Shown here piece after piece: positions 22,826 to 34,800 of a DNA stretch of 64,000 bases. The notes below the pieces were generated by a model. It saw only the letters and a list, made by a program, of their open reading frames with translations. It made no database searches and was not told the DNA's origin. Numbering within the stretch: position 1 is the first letter of the stretch; each line of letters opens with the position of its first letter. Source of the stretch: Edaphochlamys debaryana. Lineage: Eukaryota; Chlorophyta; Chlorophyceae; Chlamydomonadales. The stretch is taken from contig JAEHOE010000035.1 in the NCBI GenBank assembly GCA_016858145.1, positions 806,001-870,000 on the forward strand. The letters run 5' to 3'. Made by a program: the position numbers and the translations under genes.

Positions 22826-25800
22826 CTACCTGGTGATCCGCCGCGGACCTCCCGAGCCTGCACCGCTGCCCCCCTGGGCCGAAGGCCCCGTCTGCTGCGC
22901 CTCCACATCCGCCGCCGCCACCGCAGCCGCCTGGCGCTGGCCTCCCACCCCCGGTGCCGCCGCCGGTCCCGCCCCCGCAACATCTGCCGTACGACCGGTC
23001 CTGGGCTTGCCGCTGGGGTCGGTTGCCGCTGGTGGAGGCGGGGTCAGCTCGGCCCTGGAGGGGCTGGGGCTCCTGGTGCTTGTGTGCACGGGCGTTCCGG
23101 CGGCGGTGGCGGGAGCGGCGGTGCGCTGCGGACTGCTGGAGGCCATGCGAAGGGGGCTGCCGCCGACAGGCGCTGCCTTTCCACTCGTGTAGCTCGTGGG
23201 GCTCGGCATGGTTTTGGACGGCGGGCTGGCAGAAAACGTTGGTGGCGGGGAGGAGGCATGCATGGGGCTGGTACTGGCCACCGCCACGGGAGCTTGACGC
23301 CCCCGCTGCTGTGCGGGGCCGTGAGCGGCCGCCGCTGCGCCCGCGGGCCGGGCCGCGCCCGGTGCGGACGGCGGTAGGGGCGGCAGGGGCGGCAGCCGGC
23401 GGGTGGGCGGCACGGGGAGCTGCGGGGAGGGGCCGGGGGAGCCCAGGGAGTCCCCGCCGCCGCCGGCGGTGGCCGGGTGCGCAGCGCGTGCAATGGGCCT
23501 CCGCGACTGAGACGTGGACCGGGCCGTGGCAGGGGAACCCCCACCGCCAACGGCCGCTCCAGGTGCGGACGCCCCAGCCGCGGCTGCTGCAGCAGCTCGA
23601 GTCTCCGCGGCTGTAGCTTCGGCCGAAGCCGCAGCGGTGGTGGCGCTTGGCGAGCTAACAACGGAAGGCGGGGCCGTGCCCACCCCGCCGGCTCCCGCGC
23701 GACCCCTGAGGCCAGCCGCCGGGGGCGTGGCAAGGCCGCCGCTGACCCCGGCGGCGGGCCCAGGCTCAGACGCCTGCGTCCGCCTCTCCGCCGACAGGGC
23801 GCGGCGCGCCGCCGGCACAGGGCCGCCTTCCGTCGTCCGAACCGCAGGGAGCGCAACCCCCAGCGGCCAGGCCGCAGCCGCACCGTCCGTGACGACCCTC
23901 CCGCTTGACTGCCAGGCGCTTGCGGCCCCGCTTGCACCCCCGCTTGCGCCCCCACTGTCGCTGACGACGGCCGAAGTTCGCTGCGACGGCGACGGCGCAA
24001 GGGGCGACGCCCCCGGGCCGGTGAGCCGCCGGCTGGGCGAGGCCCCCAGCTCGCTGTGGGGTAGCTGCCGGCGGCTCGACCGCCAGGCGGTGGCGCTGGC
24101 GCTGGCGGAGCCGGGGCGGCGGAGGTCGGGCGAGAACCCGCCCTCCGACGCGCCCTTCCGTGACGACAGCGGTGTGTGGTCCAGGCAGGCCTCCTCGTTC
24201 AGGAGGAAAGCGCCCGGGCCCGAGCCACGCAACGGCAGCACGTACTCCTGCGGGCGTGGAGAACGGAGTCGTGCGTCGAGCAGGGGAGTGGCTAGTGTGG
24301 GTGCAGTATATCCGTCTGCCGCACGATCCTCTTGCCAAAAACACATGAACTGAGGGGGCATGGGCCATCCTTACCTGTTCGGCGCCAACGCCGCCCGGCG
24401 GCAGCGCCTGTACGGGGCTGTGCGACACCCCGGCCCGCTCGGGATCCTGCAGGCCCATGCCCGCCGCCGCCGCCGCGTGCCTGGGCGTGCCCGTTGCGCT
24501 CCTGCGCCCCGCTGCCTCCGCCGTCATCGGCCCGCCGCCACCCCGCTCCCCCGCCGCCGCGTACTGCGACCCGCCGGCCGCGGCCTGCGCCATCATCGCC
24601 GCCGCCGCCATGCCGTGCGCGGGCGACACGCGGACCCCGACGATGCCCGCGCGGCTGCTCGCGCGCGCCGCCAGGGCGCTGTGGGGCGTGTTGGGCTCCA
24701 GCTCGGGTGTCGCCTCCAGAGCGGGCGCGTCTGCCGCCGCCGCCGCGGTGTTGGTGGACCACACGGCCTGTTCGTGTTCCTGTCGCAGCTGCTGCTGGCT
24801 CCGCCTGCGCCGCACCACAAAGGCCGCCGCCAGGGCGGCGAGCAGCACCGCGGCCGCGCCGCCCGCGGCGACTCCCGCAATGAGGCCCGCGCTGGGGCCG
24901 CTGCCTGAGGAAGCTGCGGGGCTCGGCGCCGTGCCGTTGAGCGGAGCTTCGTTGGGGTCGAAGCCGGGGTCCTCAGCGACGCTGGGGAGGCCCAGGCCGG
25001 GGCGCGGGCCGGGGCTGGGGCCGGGGCTAGGGCTGGGGGTGGGGCTGGGGTTAGCGGGGCTGAACCCCGGCTCGAGGGTGGCTGGGCCCCCAGGGCTGGG
25101 GGACGGAGAGGCGCTGGCAGCGGGCGCGGACGCCACAGCATTGATTGGCGCAGCTTCCACCTGGCAGCGTGGCGTGGAAAGGGGAGGGTTATAGAGTGAG
25201 GCCGCGTGTCTTGGTCAGCCCATGCCAGGCAAAACCAGTGACCTAACAGGCGGAGCACAGCACAGCACGGGCGGACCAAGCTCACCAGTGCCAAGAGGCT
25301 CGACCCTGTGAACCGCGAGTTGAGGGAGTCGAGCTGGCTAGACAGCGCCGCAGGGTCTCCTGACGTGGCGGCGGCGCCCAGATCTGACAGCGCTGTGGAC
25401 AGGGAGGTCTGCGCCACGGCCGCAGCGCGTGCGGCGCTGTTCATGGCGTCGGCCAGGGCCGATGGCGACTCTGAGCTGTCGGACGCCGCAACGGAAGAAT
25501 CGATGGACTTGAGCAGCCGAGGCACCTGCGATGCGTTGTATTGAGGAAGGATCAGTTGGGGTACGGAAGCACCCTTCATGTGCCCCCACGAGACCTGGCA
25601 TGGCAAGCCCTATTGCAGGGGTGGCACCGGCCCTCAGCAGATTAAGTACGCTGCTGCGATGGGTAGGCTTGCCTGCGTGATGGCCGAGGCCGCTCCTGAC
25701 AGCACGCCGCCCAGCTTTGAAGGCACACAAAACAAAAGTGTTAGCCCCCGGGATGATAAGGCTCCGGGCCTCGGCCCCTGCCTTGCAGGCCTAAGCGGCA

Positions 25801-28800
25801 GCAGCAGTTGTTCATGACTCTTCACCTACCGTGTCTAGGCCCGGGCAGGTCTGGCACGTCTGCGCGAGGCTGCGCCCAGCGGAGCTGAGCTCGAGGAGGT
25901 GCCGTGCCGTGGCAGGGGCAGCAGCGCCGGCCGTGGCCTGGTGGGTGGGAGGCAGGAAGGGAGGAAGGGAGGGAGGGGTCGAGGGAGCAAGTCGGCTTTG
26001 TGAGGAGCGACAAGCGGAAGCCGGAGAAGCAAGGAGGGACCGAGGAGTGCGTCCTTTGTCTCCCGCCCCTGGCTACCGGTACCCTTGGCCCTGGGCCTTG
26101 CTTCCGTGCCGGGTCAGGAGGATATTCCCCAACCAAGAGCGACTTGGCCCACACATGCTACTTGCCTGGGTGTAGTACCTCGCCACCAGGCTCTCCACGT
26201 ACCCATCGCTCTCGAGGCTCAAGGCACCGGACAGGAGGTCACCTGCCATGAGGGACAGCAGACCCGGGGCAATGCCCTCGGGCGTCGCCGCCTGCGCCCC
26301 GCCCAGCAAGCCTGTGGGAGGTGGGGGGCGCGCGGGACAAGTACGGTAGGTGGCAGGAGCCGTACAGGTTTGTGGTTTGCTCAAGACCTTTCGTCAGCTT
26401 CCCTCAAACCGACTGCACGCAAGGCCCCCATCTCCCCTGCGCCGCAGCTCCAGACCCCCTCTTCTAAGTCCTCTTCCACCCCAGCAACTTGAACATGGTT
26501 GCTTCGAAGCCGCACCTGAAAGCAGCTGCGCCGCAGGCGCTACCACGGACTCGAACCGCACGTTGAGAATGTACGCCCGGGCGTCCAGGGCACTGCCCGC
26601 CGGCCAATTCTGGCGAACAAAGTCGCACCCCGCCGGCAGCGCGTCCGTACCGCCCGCCACCCCGATGCCGTAGAACGTGTACGGCACGGCGTAGTCATGG
26701 GCGCTGACGTGGCGAGGAGGGAAGGCGGTTGTGGCTGACGTGGCACGCTGTACGAAGGCGGAGCTGCTGACTGCGGCTACGGTGTTCATGACCGCTCGCG
26801 CGTCCGGTGATGCTGGAATGGGCAGGAGGGCCTGCAAGGGACGCCGCGTTTTGACGATAAGACTTGTGGACTTCAAAGAAGTGAAAGTCGAGGGGGCCGC
26901 TTGCATGTAAAGAGGGGGACGGGACGCAGACGATGCACACCTGAAGCGGTATGACACTGGGGACGACCGTGCCGTTGACGGAGAGGGCGCTGTCTCGACA
27001 GCCCGCGGGGAGGGACGCCTGCGGGTGCAGAGGTCGGGGGCCATGGTCAGACAATCAAGCATGGCGCACAACGGCTGTTACAGCAGATGCCGCAGCACGG
27101 CTGCTCGGATTCGTAGGCAGACTGCGTACCAGGCTGCTTGAGACGCCCTGCATCGTTGCTGCCCCCTCTGAGTCCGTTGTGGTTTGTGTGGTGTTCCCTA
27201 GGTACACGTTCCTTAGGGACACCTGTACGGCGGAGGGGTTCGGTTCAGCAGAGGTGGATTGCCATGGATTGCAATGGTTGAATACCATGACAGCCGAACG
27301 CATTGTTATCAACATGTGCCCTGCTGTTGCTGAGCACCTGCTCGGCAGACTGATCGGCTCACCGGGCAGGACGTGAGGGCTCCCGTTGAGCGGGCAGAGA
27401 CCTGCAGCGCTGCCACCGCCGGCGGCACGGCGCCTAACCCCAGCGAGGCCGCCATCGCCCCCAGGTCCACAGTAGCGGCTCCCAGCTCTGAGGTCCAGCC
27501 TGCGGTGAGGGAACCGAGGTGGGCGTGAGGAGCAGACATCTGGAGTTCAGGGCGGCGAATGAGCAAGACCCCTCTCCTACCTTGTAGCAAGGCCGCCGCC
27601 GCCAGGCCCCCGTCCCCCGCAGCAGCTGCCGCCAGGGCCGCCGGCGCCCGCCTCGCCACCACGTTGACCACGCGACCCGCCGTCGCGACCACCTCGAGGG
27701 GCAGCGCCGTCAGCTCATCAACCCTGCTACTGCCACTGCTGCTACTGCTGCTACTGCCCGATACGCCAGCCTGGCCCAAGCGCAGCTCAGCCTCAAGCGC
27801 CCCGTGGAGAGCTCGCGCTTGGCTGAACACGGCGCTAGCCGTGGGCGATGCGAGGGCCGCCGCGTCTAGGCCGCACGCCGCGGCGGTGTCATCCAGAACT
27901 CGCGAGAAGAGATCGGCGCTGGTGAGGTTGAGCGGCGCACGTCGCGCGGCAAGCACCGAGATCGCGAGGTCCGCTCGCTGCGCCCCGGAGGCGCACTGCG
28001 CCCCGAGGCCGCCTGCGCCGTCGGCAGCAGCTGCTGGGAACGCGGCGCCAATGGCGGCGGCGATGGTCGTGACTGCAGCCGTGAGCGCTGCGTCCGCGAA
28101 GAGCATTCGGACGCCAGCCTGTCGGGAAGCCGCTGAAGACGAGGCCAGCGCCGCCAGGGCCCCTGCAGGAGCGTCGCCGCTAGGAGCCGACGCAGCGGCG
28201 GCGGAGGTGTCGACGCCGAGGAGGGCGTAGGCTTCCGCCAGAGCGCCCTCAGCGGTGGCGGTAGCGGCGGAGCTGGCCGCAGCTGCAGCCGAGCGACGCA
28301 GCAGCGTCGTCGCGGGCGAGAGGAGCAGCGGGGACGGGGCCGAGGGCGCAGACCCCGCCAACGCCGCTGGCGTGCACCAGAGCGCGCTGAGCGTGTGGGG
28401 CAGCGGGACGCCGGCAAATCCGTCCACACACAGCCCTGAGGGCTCCAGGCTGATCGCCTGCAGAAGTCGCAACAAGGCATGGGGCGTGGGTCGGTCGCTA
28501 AGCGTGCTTGGCGGTTGCCACACCTCTGAAGGCCCAGCCTCAGGCCCCGATCTGCCAGTTCATTCGCCACGCGGCAGACCCAGCAGGGCGGCACTACCGG
28601 CACCGCTCACCGTGCAGGTGCCGTCACCGCCGGCAGCGGCGCTGCCCGACCAGGCCCCCAAGGGCGAGGTGCTGTCCACGTCAGCGCTGGCGAGCACGGT
28701 GGAGCCCAGCAGCAGCTGGGCGGAGCCCTGCGAGGTGGGCGGCGGATTGGGCAGATTGGGGCAGGCGGCAGGGGGCGTGAGTGGGGTTGGAGCGTAACAG

Positions 28801-31800
28801 GCTATAATATAAGGCTCGCACCTGCTCTATGCCGCCAGGGCTTTATGCAGGGGTCACATCAGCCTCGCGCCCCGCTGCATGCGCCCAGGCTTTATGAACC
28901 TTGATATGCACAGTACCCCTTCATCTGCCGCCAGGGCTTGAAGGCCGGCATCCTCCAAAGCAAGACCAACCGCTCGGTGCCTTTCCCACAGCCCCTGTCT
29001 CCCGCTGGCCTCCTCCCCGGCCAGACCCTGTGGCCACCGTCCCCAACCCCTTCCCCTGAGCCCATCGCACCTTGCACCCTGACGCGGGGCCCACTAGGAC
29101 GGCGCTGCCAGAAAGGCTGACTTCAGAGACGGGCGCAGGCGGAGGCGAGAGCGGAGACATATTCGGTGTGGTCAGGGGTGGCGGCAGAGGCAAGGACGCC
29201 GCGCTTGGGCCCCCGGGGCTTGGCGGAGGATGCAGCGGAGGCGGGGACGGCGGCACCCGCTGGGCAGGCGGCGGCTGCGACCCACCACCGCTGGTAGCTG
29301 GGCTGGGCGGTGGGGTCCCCGTCTGTGAAGGCGGTGGGACCAGCGGCGGCTCAGATGCTTGTGCCGGCGAGGGTGGAGCTCGAGGCCGGCCGGCGGAGGC
29401 TGGCGGCGGTGGCGGCGAGGCGGGCTGCGACAGCCCGGTCGGCGGCGGCGGAGCTTGCTGAGCGGGCCGCGGCGGTGGGGCCCTGCCGGAGCCTTGCAGC
29501 GGCGCCGCCGGCGTTTCGGGCGGTTGAGGAGAGGCAGGCGTGAGGCCAAGACCTGGAGGCAGCAGCATGGCTGGAGCCAGGGACTCGGCAGGAGTCGGCG
29601 GCGGAGTGGGTACCTCAGGCGGACTCGGCCCCTCCGGTGGAGCCGGCGCCTCCAGCGGCGCTGGCGGGGGCGCCAGCGGAGGCGCCGGGGGCGGCTCGAC
29701 CTCCCACGGGTGCGTGTCTACGGGGAACTCCGGTGGTGCGTTTGGCGGCGATGGGGGCTTTGGCGGAGAGGGCGGCGGCCGCGGGGGCTGAGGCGGCGGC
29801 ATGGGCGAGCTGGGGGGCGTTGGGGGGGATGGGGCAGGGGGCGAGGGCCGGGGCGGGGGCGACGGGGACGGGGGTGCGGGGGGCGAGGGTAGCGGCGGCC
29901 TTGGCCGCGGCGGTGATGGGGGCCGAGGCGGCGAGGGCGGTTTGGGCGGTGTGGGGGGTGAGGGCAGCGGCTTTGCTGGTGGGCTTGGAGAGGGTGACGG
30001 GGGCGGGCACGGAGGAGGAGGGGGCGATGGGGTTGGTGGTGGTGGTGAGGGTGGCGATGGGGACGGTGGGATCGGGGCCGGGGGCAGGGGTGGGGTTGAG
30101 GGAAGTGGATGGGGTGGCGGGCTGAGGGGCGGGGTTCCGGCTGAGGCCGGGGGCGATTGCACGGCAGGTGAGGGCGGCGACACGGCCGGCCCTCCAGGTA
30201 CAGGCGGCGGCTCCTGAGGCGGCGGGACTGGGGTCAGGACGGGGCCTGGGGGCGGGGGCGCTGCTGCCAGCGGCGGCTGATCCACCTGCTTTGGAGGGCT
30301 CTGTCCCGGCGGCGGTGGACGGGGCGACGGAGGCGCCGGGGGCTCCGGCATCGGTGCGGGTTGTGGACCGGGGGGTGGAGGCATGGCTCGGGGCCCAGCG
30401 GGTGATGTGAGGGGCAAGGGGGCGGGGGCCGCGGGCACCTCCGAGGGAGGCTGGAGGGGCCGCGGAGGTTCGCCTGGCGGAGGCCCGCCGCCGTAGGTGG
30501 GTGGCGGCGGTGGGGCAGGCGGCGGTGACGGCGAGCCGTACGGAGTTGGCGGTGGGTACGACGGTAGGGTTGGGGAGGACGGCGGCGTGCTGGGTGGTCC
30601 ATAAGACGGCGGCGGTGGGGGGGTGGTGGGTTGCAATGGCAGCGGTGGTGCAGGCGGGCCCTGTGGAGAGATGGTAGGCGGATGTGGCACTGGGGTCTGG
30701 ACGGGGGGCAGTGGCGGTTGGGCAAGCCCCGGCGATGGCGGCGAAGCTGGAGGCAATGGGGAGTAGGACGGTGGAGATGGCGGCGCCATTGGCTGGGGCG
30801 AGGGCGGAGACGACCACAGAGGGGCCGTGGGCGCTCCGGGGGGCGACACGGGCGGTGGTGAATCGACCGATCCGTACGCCGGAGGGGGTGACGGCGGCTG
30901 CGCTCCAGGAGGGTCGAGTGGGGAGGGAGCATTAAGCGGCGGCTCGGGTGGCGGAGGCAGGTGAAGGAGCGGCGGCCTAGGCGCAAAGGATGCATACGGC
31001 CCCGGCGGTGCTGGCGGTGGGAGTTCGGGGAGCGGCGGGGATGGGCCTGTCGGGCCTGGGGGCTGACGCTCGGGTGCCGGCGGCGGGCCCTCCAGCAGCT
31101 GGGGTTGTGGCGCTGAGGGCTCCCCGGGGGTTGCGACGGGATGCGGGGGCTCAGACGCCGGTGAAGGCTCCGGCGGGATTGATGGGATGGTTGGGCTGGT
31201 GATAAGTGTTGGTGGATGCGGCCCAAGGCTGGGGCCCTCCGGCACTGGCGGTCGAGGGGCCGGCGGCGGCTGAAGGGCCTGAGGCGGCGGCGGTGGAGGC
31301 ACGGCCGGAGACGGAGATGGAAGGACAGGAGCGGACGGAAGCGGAGGCGGAGGCGGTAGCACGGGCTGCGGGGATGCTTCGGGGATGAGAGTTGACGGCT
31401 GAGGGGCACTGGGCGTGCCAGGAGGCGGAGGGCTGGGCGGCGGAGGAGCAGCGGGGGCGGGCTCGGGCGGGGTTGGTCCGTCCGGCGCGCTTGCCGGAAT
31501 GGGCGGAGAGGACGGAGGGGGAGATGGAGAGGCAGGCCGCGGGGCCGGAGGAGCTGGGAATGGCGTGAAAGGAGGAGGGGTGCCTGATGGCGGGATGCCA
31601 GGAGGAGTGATGGGAGCAGACGGGCTGGTCCCAGTGGGTTGGCTGGGTGGGGGTGTAATGGAGCCTGGCGGTGGGGGGATGGCAACGGGGTTCGCCGGCG
31701 GAAGAAGAGGGGGGCGGCGAGGAGCTTGGAACCGGGGAGGTGAGGGGGGGGTCGGGGAGGGAGGGAGAGGAGACGGAGGTGGGAGAGGGCTCAGCGGGAC

Positions 31801-34800
31801 AGGGGACGGAGGGGGAGACGGCGAGGGCGGCGGGGGAGCCGGAGGCGGGAGGGGGCTGGGAGGGACAGGGGACGGAGGGGGAGACGGTGAGGGCGGCGGG
31901 GGAGACGGAGGTGGGAGAGGGCTGGGAGGGACCGGAGACGGAGGAGAAGACGGCGAGGGCGGCGGAGGAGACGGAGGTGGGAAAGGGCTGGGAGGGGACA
32001 GGGGACGGAGGGGGAGACGGCGAGGGCGGCGGAGGAGACGGAGGTGGGAAAGGGCTGGGCGGGACAAGGGACGGAGGGGGAGACGGCGAGGGCGGCGGGG
32101 GAGACGGAGGTGGGAAAGGGCTGGGAGGGACAAGGGACGGAGGGGGAGACGGCGAGGGCGGCGGAGGAGACGGAGGTGGGAAAGGGCTGGGAGGGACAAG
32201 GGACGGAGGGGGAGACGGCGAGGGCGGCGGAGGAGACGGAGGTGGGAAAGGGCTGGGCGGGACAGGGGACGGAGGGGGAGACGGCGAGGGCGGCGGAGGA
32301 GACGGAGGTGGGAAAGGGCTGGGAGGGACAAGGGACGGAGGGGGAGACGGCGAGGGCGGCGGAGGAGACGGAGGTGGGAAAGGGCTGGGCGGGACAGGGG
32401 ACGGAGGGGGGAGACGGCGAGGGCGGCGGAGGAGACGGAGGTGGGAAAGGGCTGGGAGGGACAGGGGACGGAGGGGGAGACGGCGAGGGCGGCGGGGGAG
32501 ACGGTGGTGGGACAGGGCTGGGCGGGACAGGGGACGGAGGGGGAGGCGGCGAGGGCGGCGGAGGAGACGGAGGTGGGAAAGGGCTCGGAGGGACCGGGGA
32601 CGGAGGAGGAGACGGCGAGGGCGGCGGGGGCGAGGGATGTGGAGGAGACGGGGGTGGGAAAGGGTTGGGAGGGACCGGTGGGAGAGGCGGGGACGGGTGC
32701 GGAGGTGGAGGCGATGGAGGGCTTGGTGGGTTGGGGGGCGAAGGGAGAGGAGGAGGTCCTGGGCTAGGTGGCCGGGGAGACGGTGGTAGAGGAGGGTTGG
32801 GTAGAGGAGGAGGAAAGGGGCTAGGAGGCGGAGGCAAAGGTGGGGAAGGGGGGCTGGGAGGTGCAGGTGATGGTGGGGGCAAAGGGCTGGGTGGTGGTGG
32901 CGAAGGTGGTGATGGTGGAATGGGTGGTGCAGGGGAAGGAGGCGGAGCAGGGCTAGGGGGCGGAGGAGAGGGAGGGATAGGGGGGCTTGGGGGAACGGGT
33001 GAGGGAGGTGGCGAGGGGCTCGGCGGCGGCGGCGAAGGAGGGGGGCCAGGGTTCGGTGGTGTGGGGGAGGGAGGGGGAGAGGGAGTGGGTGGTGGAGGGG
33101 ATGGGGGCAGAGGGGGGCTGAGAGGAGAAGGCAACGGCGGAGGCGAGGGGCTGGGCGGCGGCGGCGTTGGAGGGAGTGGAGGAACGGATGGTATGAAGGA
33201 GGGAGGAGGTGACGGGCTAGGAGGAGAGGGAGAGGGAGGAAGAGGGGAGGGGGGCGGCAACGGACTGGGCGGCGGAGGAGAGGGAGGTTGAGGGGGACTC
33301 GGCGGAGCAGGCGAGGGTGGGCGGAGAGGGGCTCGGGGGTGGCGGCGAGGGAGGGAGAGGAGGACTTGGGGGCTGCGGAGATGGTGGGGGTGAGGGGCTT
33401 GGTGGTGGAGGAGACGGGGTGACCGGCGGGCTAGGGGGCTGAGGGGAAGGCGTTGGGGAGGGGCTCGGGAGGAGGAGGCGACGGTGGAGACGGGGGGCTG
33501 GGGGGGTGCAGGCGAAGGCGGCGGACGGGGGCTAGGGGGCGGTGGTGACGGAGGGAGCGGAGGGCTAGGAGGGGAAGGCGAGGGCGGCGGAGGGGGGCTT
33601 GGCGGAGGCGGAGACGGAGGGAGCGGAGGGCTAGGGGGCCGCGGGGACGGTGGCGGCGGCGGGCTAGGGGGCGGTGGCGATGGTGGGAATGGAGGGCTAG
33701 GAGGTAAAGGCGAGGGCGGCGGAGGGGGGCTAGGGGGCGGTGGTGACGGAGGGAGCGGAGGGCTAGGAGGGGAAGGCGAGGGCGGCGGAGGGGGGGCTTG
33801 GCGGAGGCGGAGACGGAGGGAGCGGAGGGCTAGGGGGCCGCGGGGACGGTGGCGGCGGCGGGCTAGGGGGCGGTGGCGATGGTGGAGAAGGGGGGCCGGG
33901 AGGTAAAGGCGAAGGCGGCGGAGGGGGGCTTGGCGGAGGGGGCGACGGCGGGGCTGGGGGGCTAGGAGGTGAGGGCGAGGGCGGCGGCGGAGGGCTCGGC
34001 GGAGGGGGCGAAGGCGGTACGGGCGGGCTAGGGGGCCGCGGGGAAGGTGGCGGCGGGGGGCTAGGTGGCGGTGGCGACGGTGGAGAAGGGGGGCCGGGAG
34101 GTAAAGGCGAAGGCGGCGGAGGGGGGCTTGGCGGAGGGGGCGAAGGCGGTATGGGGAGGCTTGGGGGTGCAGGCAACGGGAGAGGCGGGGGCAGTGGGGG
34201 TGGTGAAGGCGGGGGTGAAGGGGGCGGGAAGGGCCAGGGGGGCGGAGGGGGGGCAGGAGGTGACGGCGCTGGCGGAAAAGGTGCCGGCAACGTCCCAGCG
34301 GGGGGGGCAGGGGGTGGCGGTGGGGGGGCTCTTCCTGTTGTTTCCTGGCTTGTTGGGGGGCGGCGGGTCGGGCGGAGGAGGTGCGGGGGGGTCGGGCGAA
34401 GGGGGCTGCGGCGAGGTTGGCGGCGGGCTGGGGGGCTGGGGCGCGGGAGAGGGTGGCAGCGGGAAAGGCGATGGGGGCGGGGGCGGGCTGGGCGGATTGG
34501 GGTTTGACGGAGGAGGGCTCGGAGGGGGAGGGCTAGGCGGCGGCGGGGCTGGGGACGGCGGCCGCGGCGGCGGCGGGCTGGGCGGCGGCGGGCTTGGGGG
34601 CACTGGAGGCGGGGGCGCGGGGCTCGGGGGCGGCGGGCTCGTGGGCGGGGGGACAGGGGGTGACGGCATGGGAGGAGGAGGCCAGGGCGGGGGGGGCGAG
34701 GGCGGCCGAGGGCTGGGCGGGCGCGGCGGGGGCGGCGCGGGGTTTGGCGGCGGCGGGCTGGGCGGAGGCAGCGAGGGCGGCGGGGGGCTAGGCGGCCTGG

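Noticed and set aside
31790..32690. Regular 66-bp repeats as a possible CRISPR array
   Set aside because: Units are contiguous with no unique spacers, encode a Ser-Pro motif, and lie in an exon of a eukaryotic gene.
31415..33906. Very long plus-strand Gly- and Arg-rich frames
   Set aside because: These are the complement of the Ser-Pro exon. The minus-strand reading fits flanking exons in phase and the plus-strand one fits nothing.
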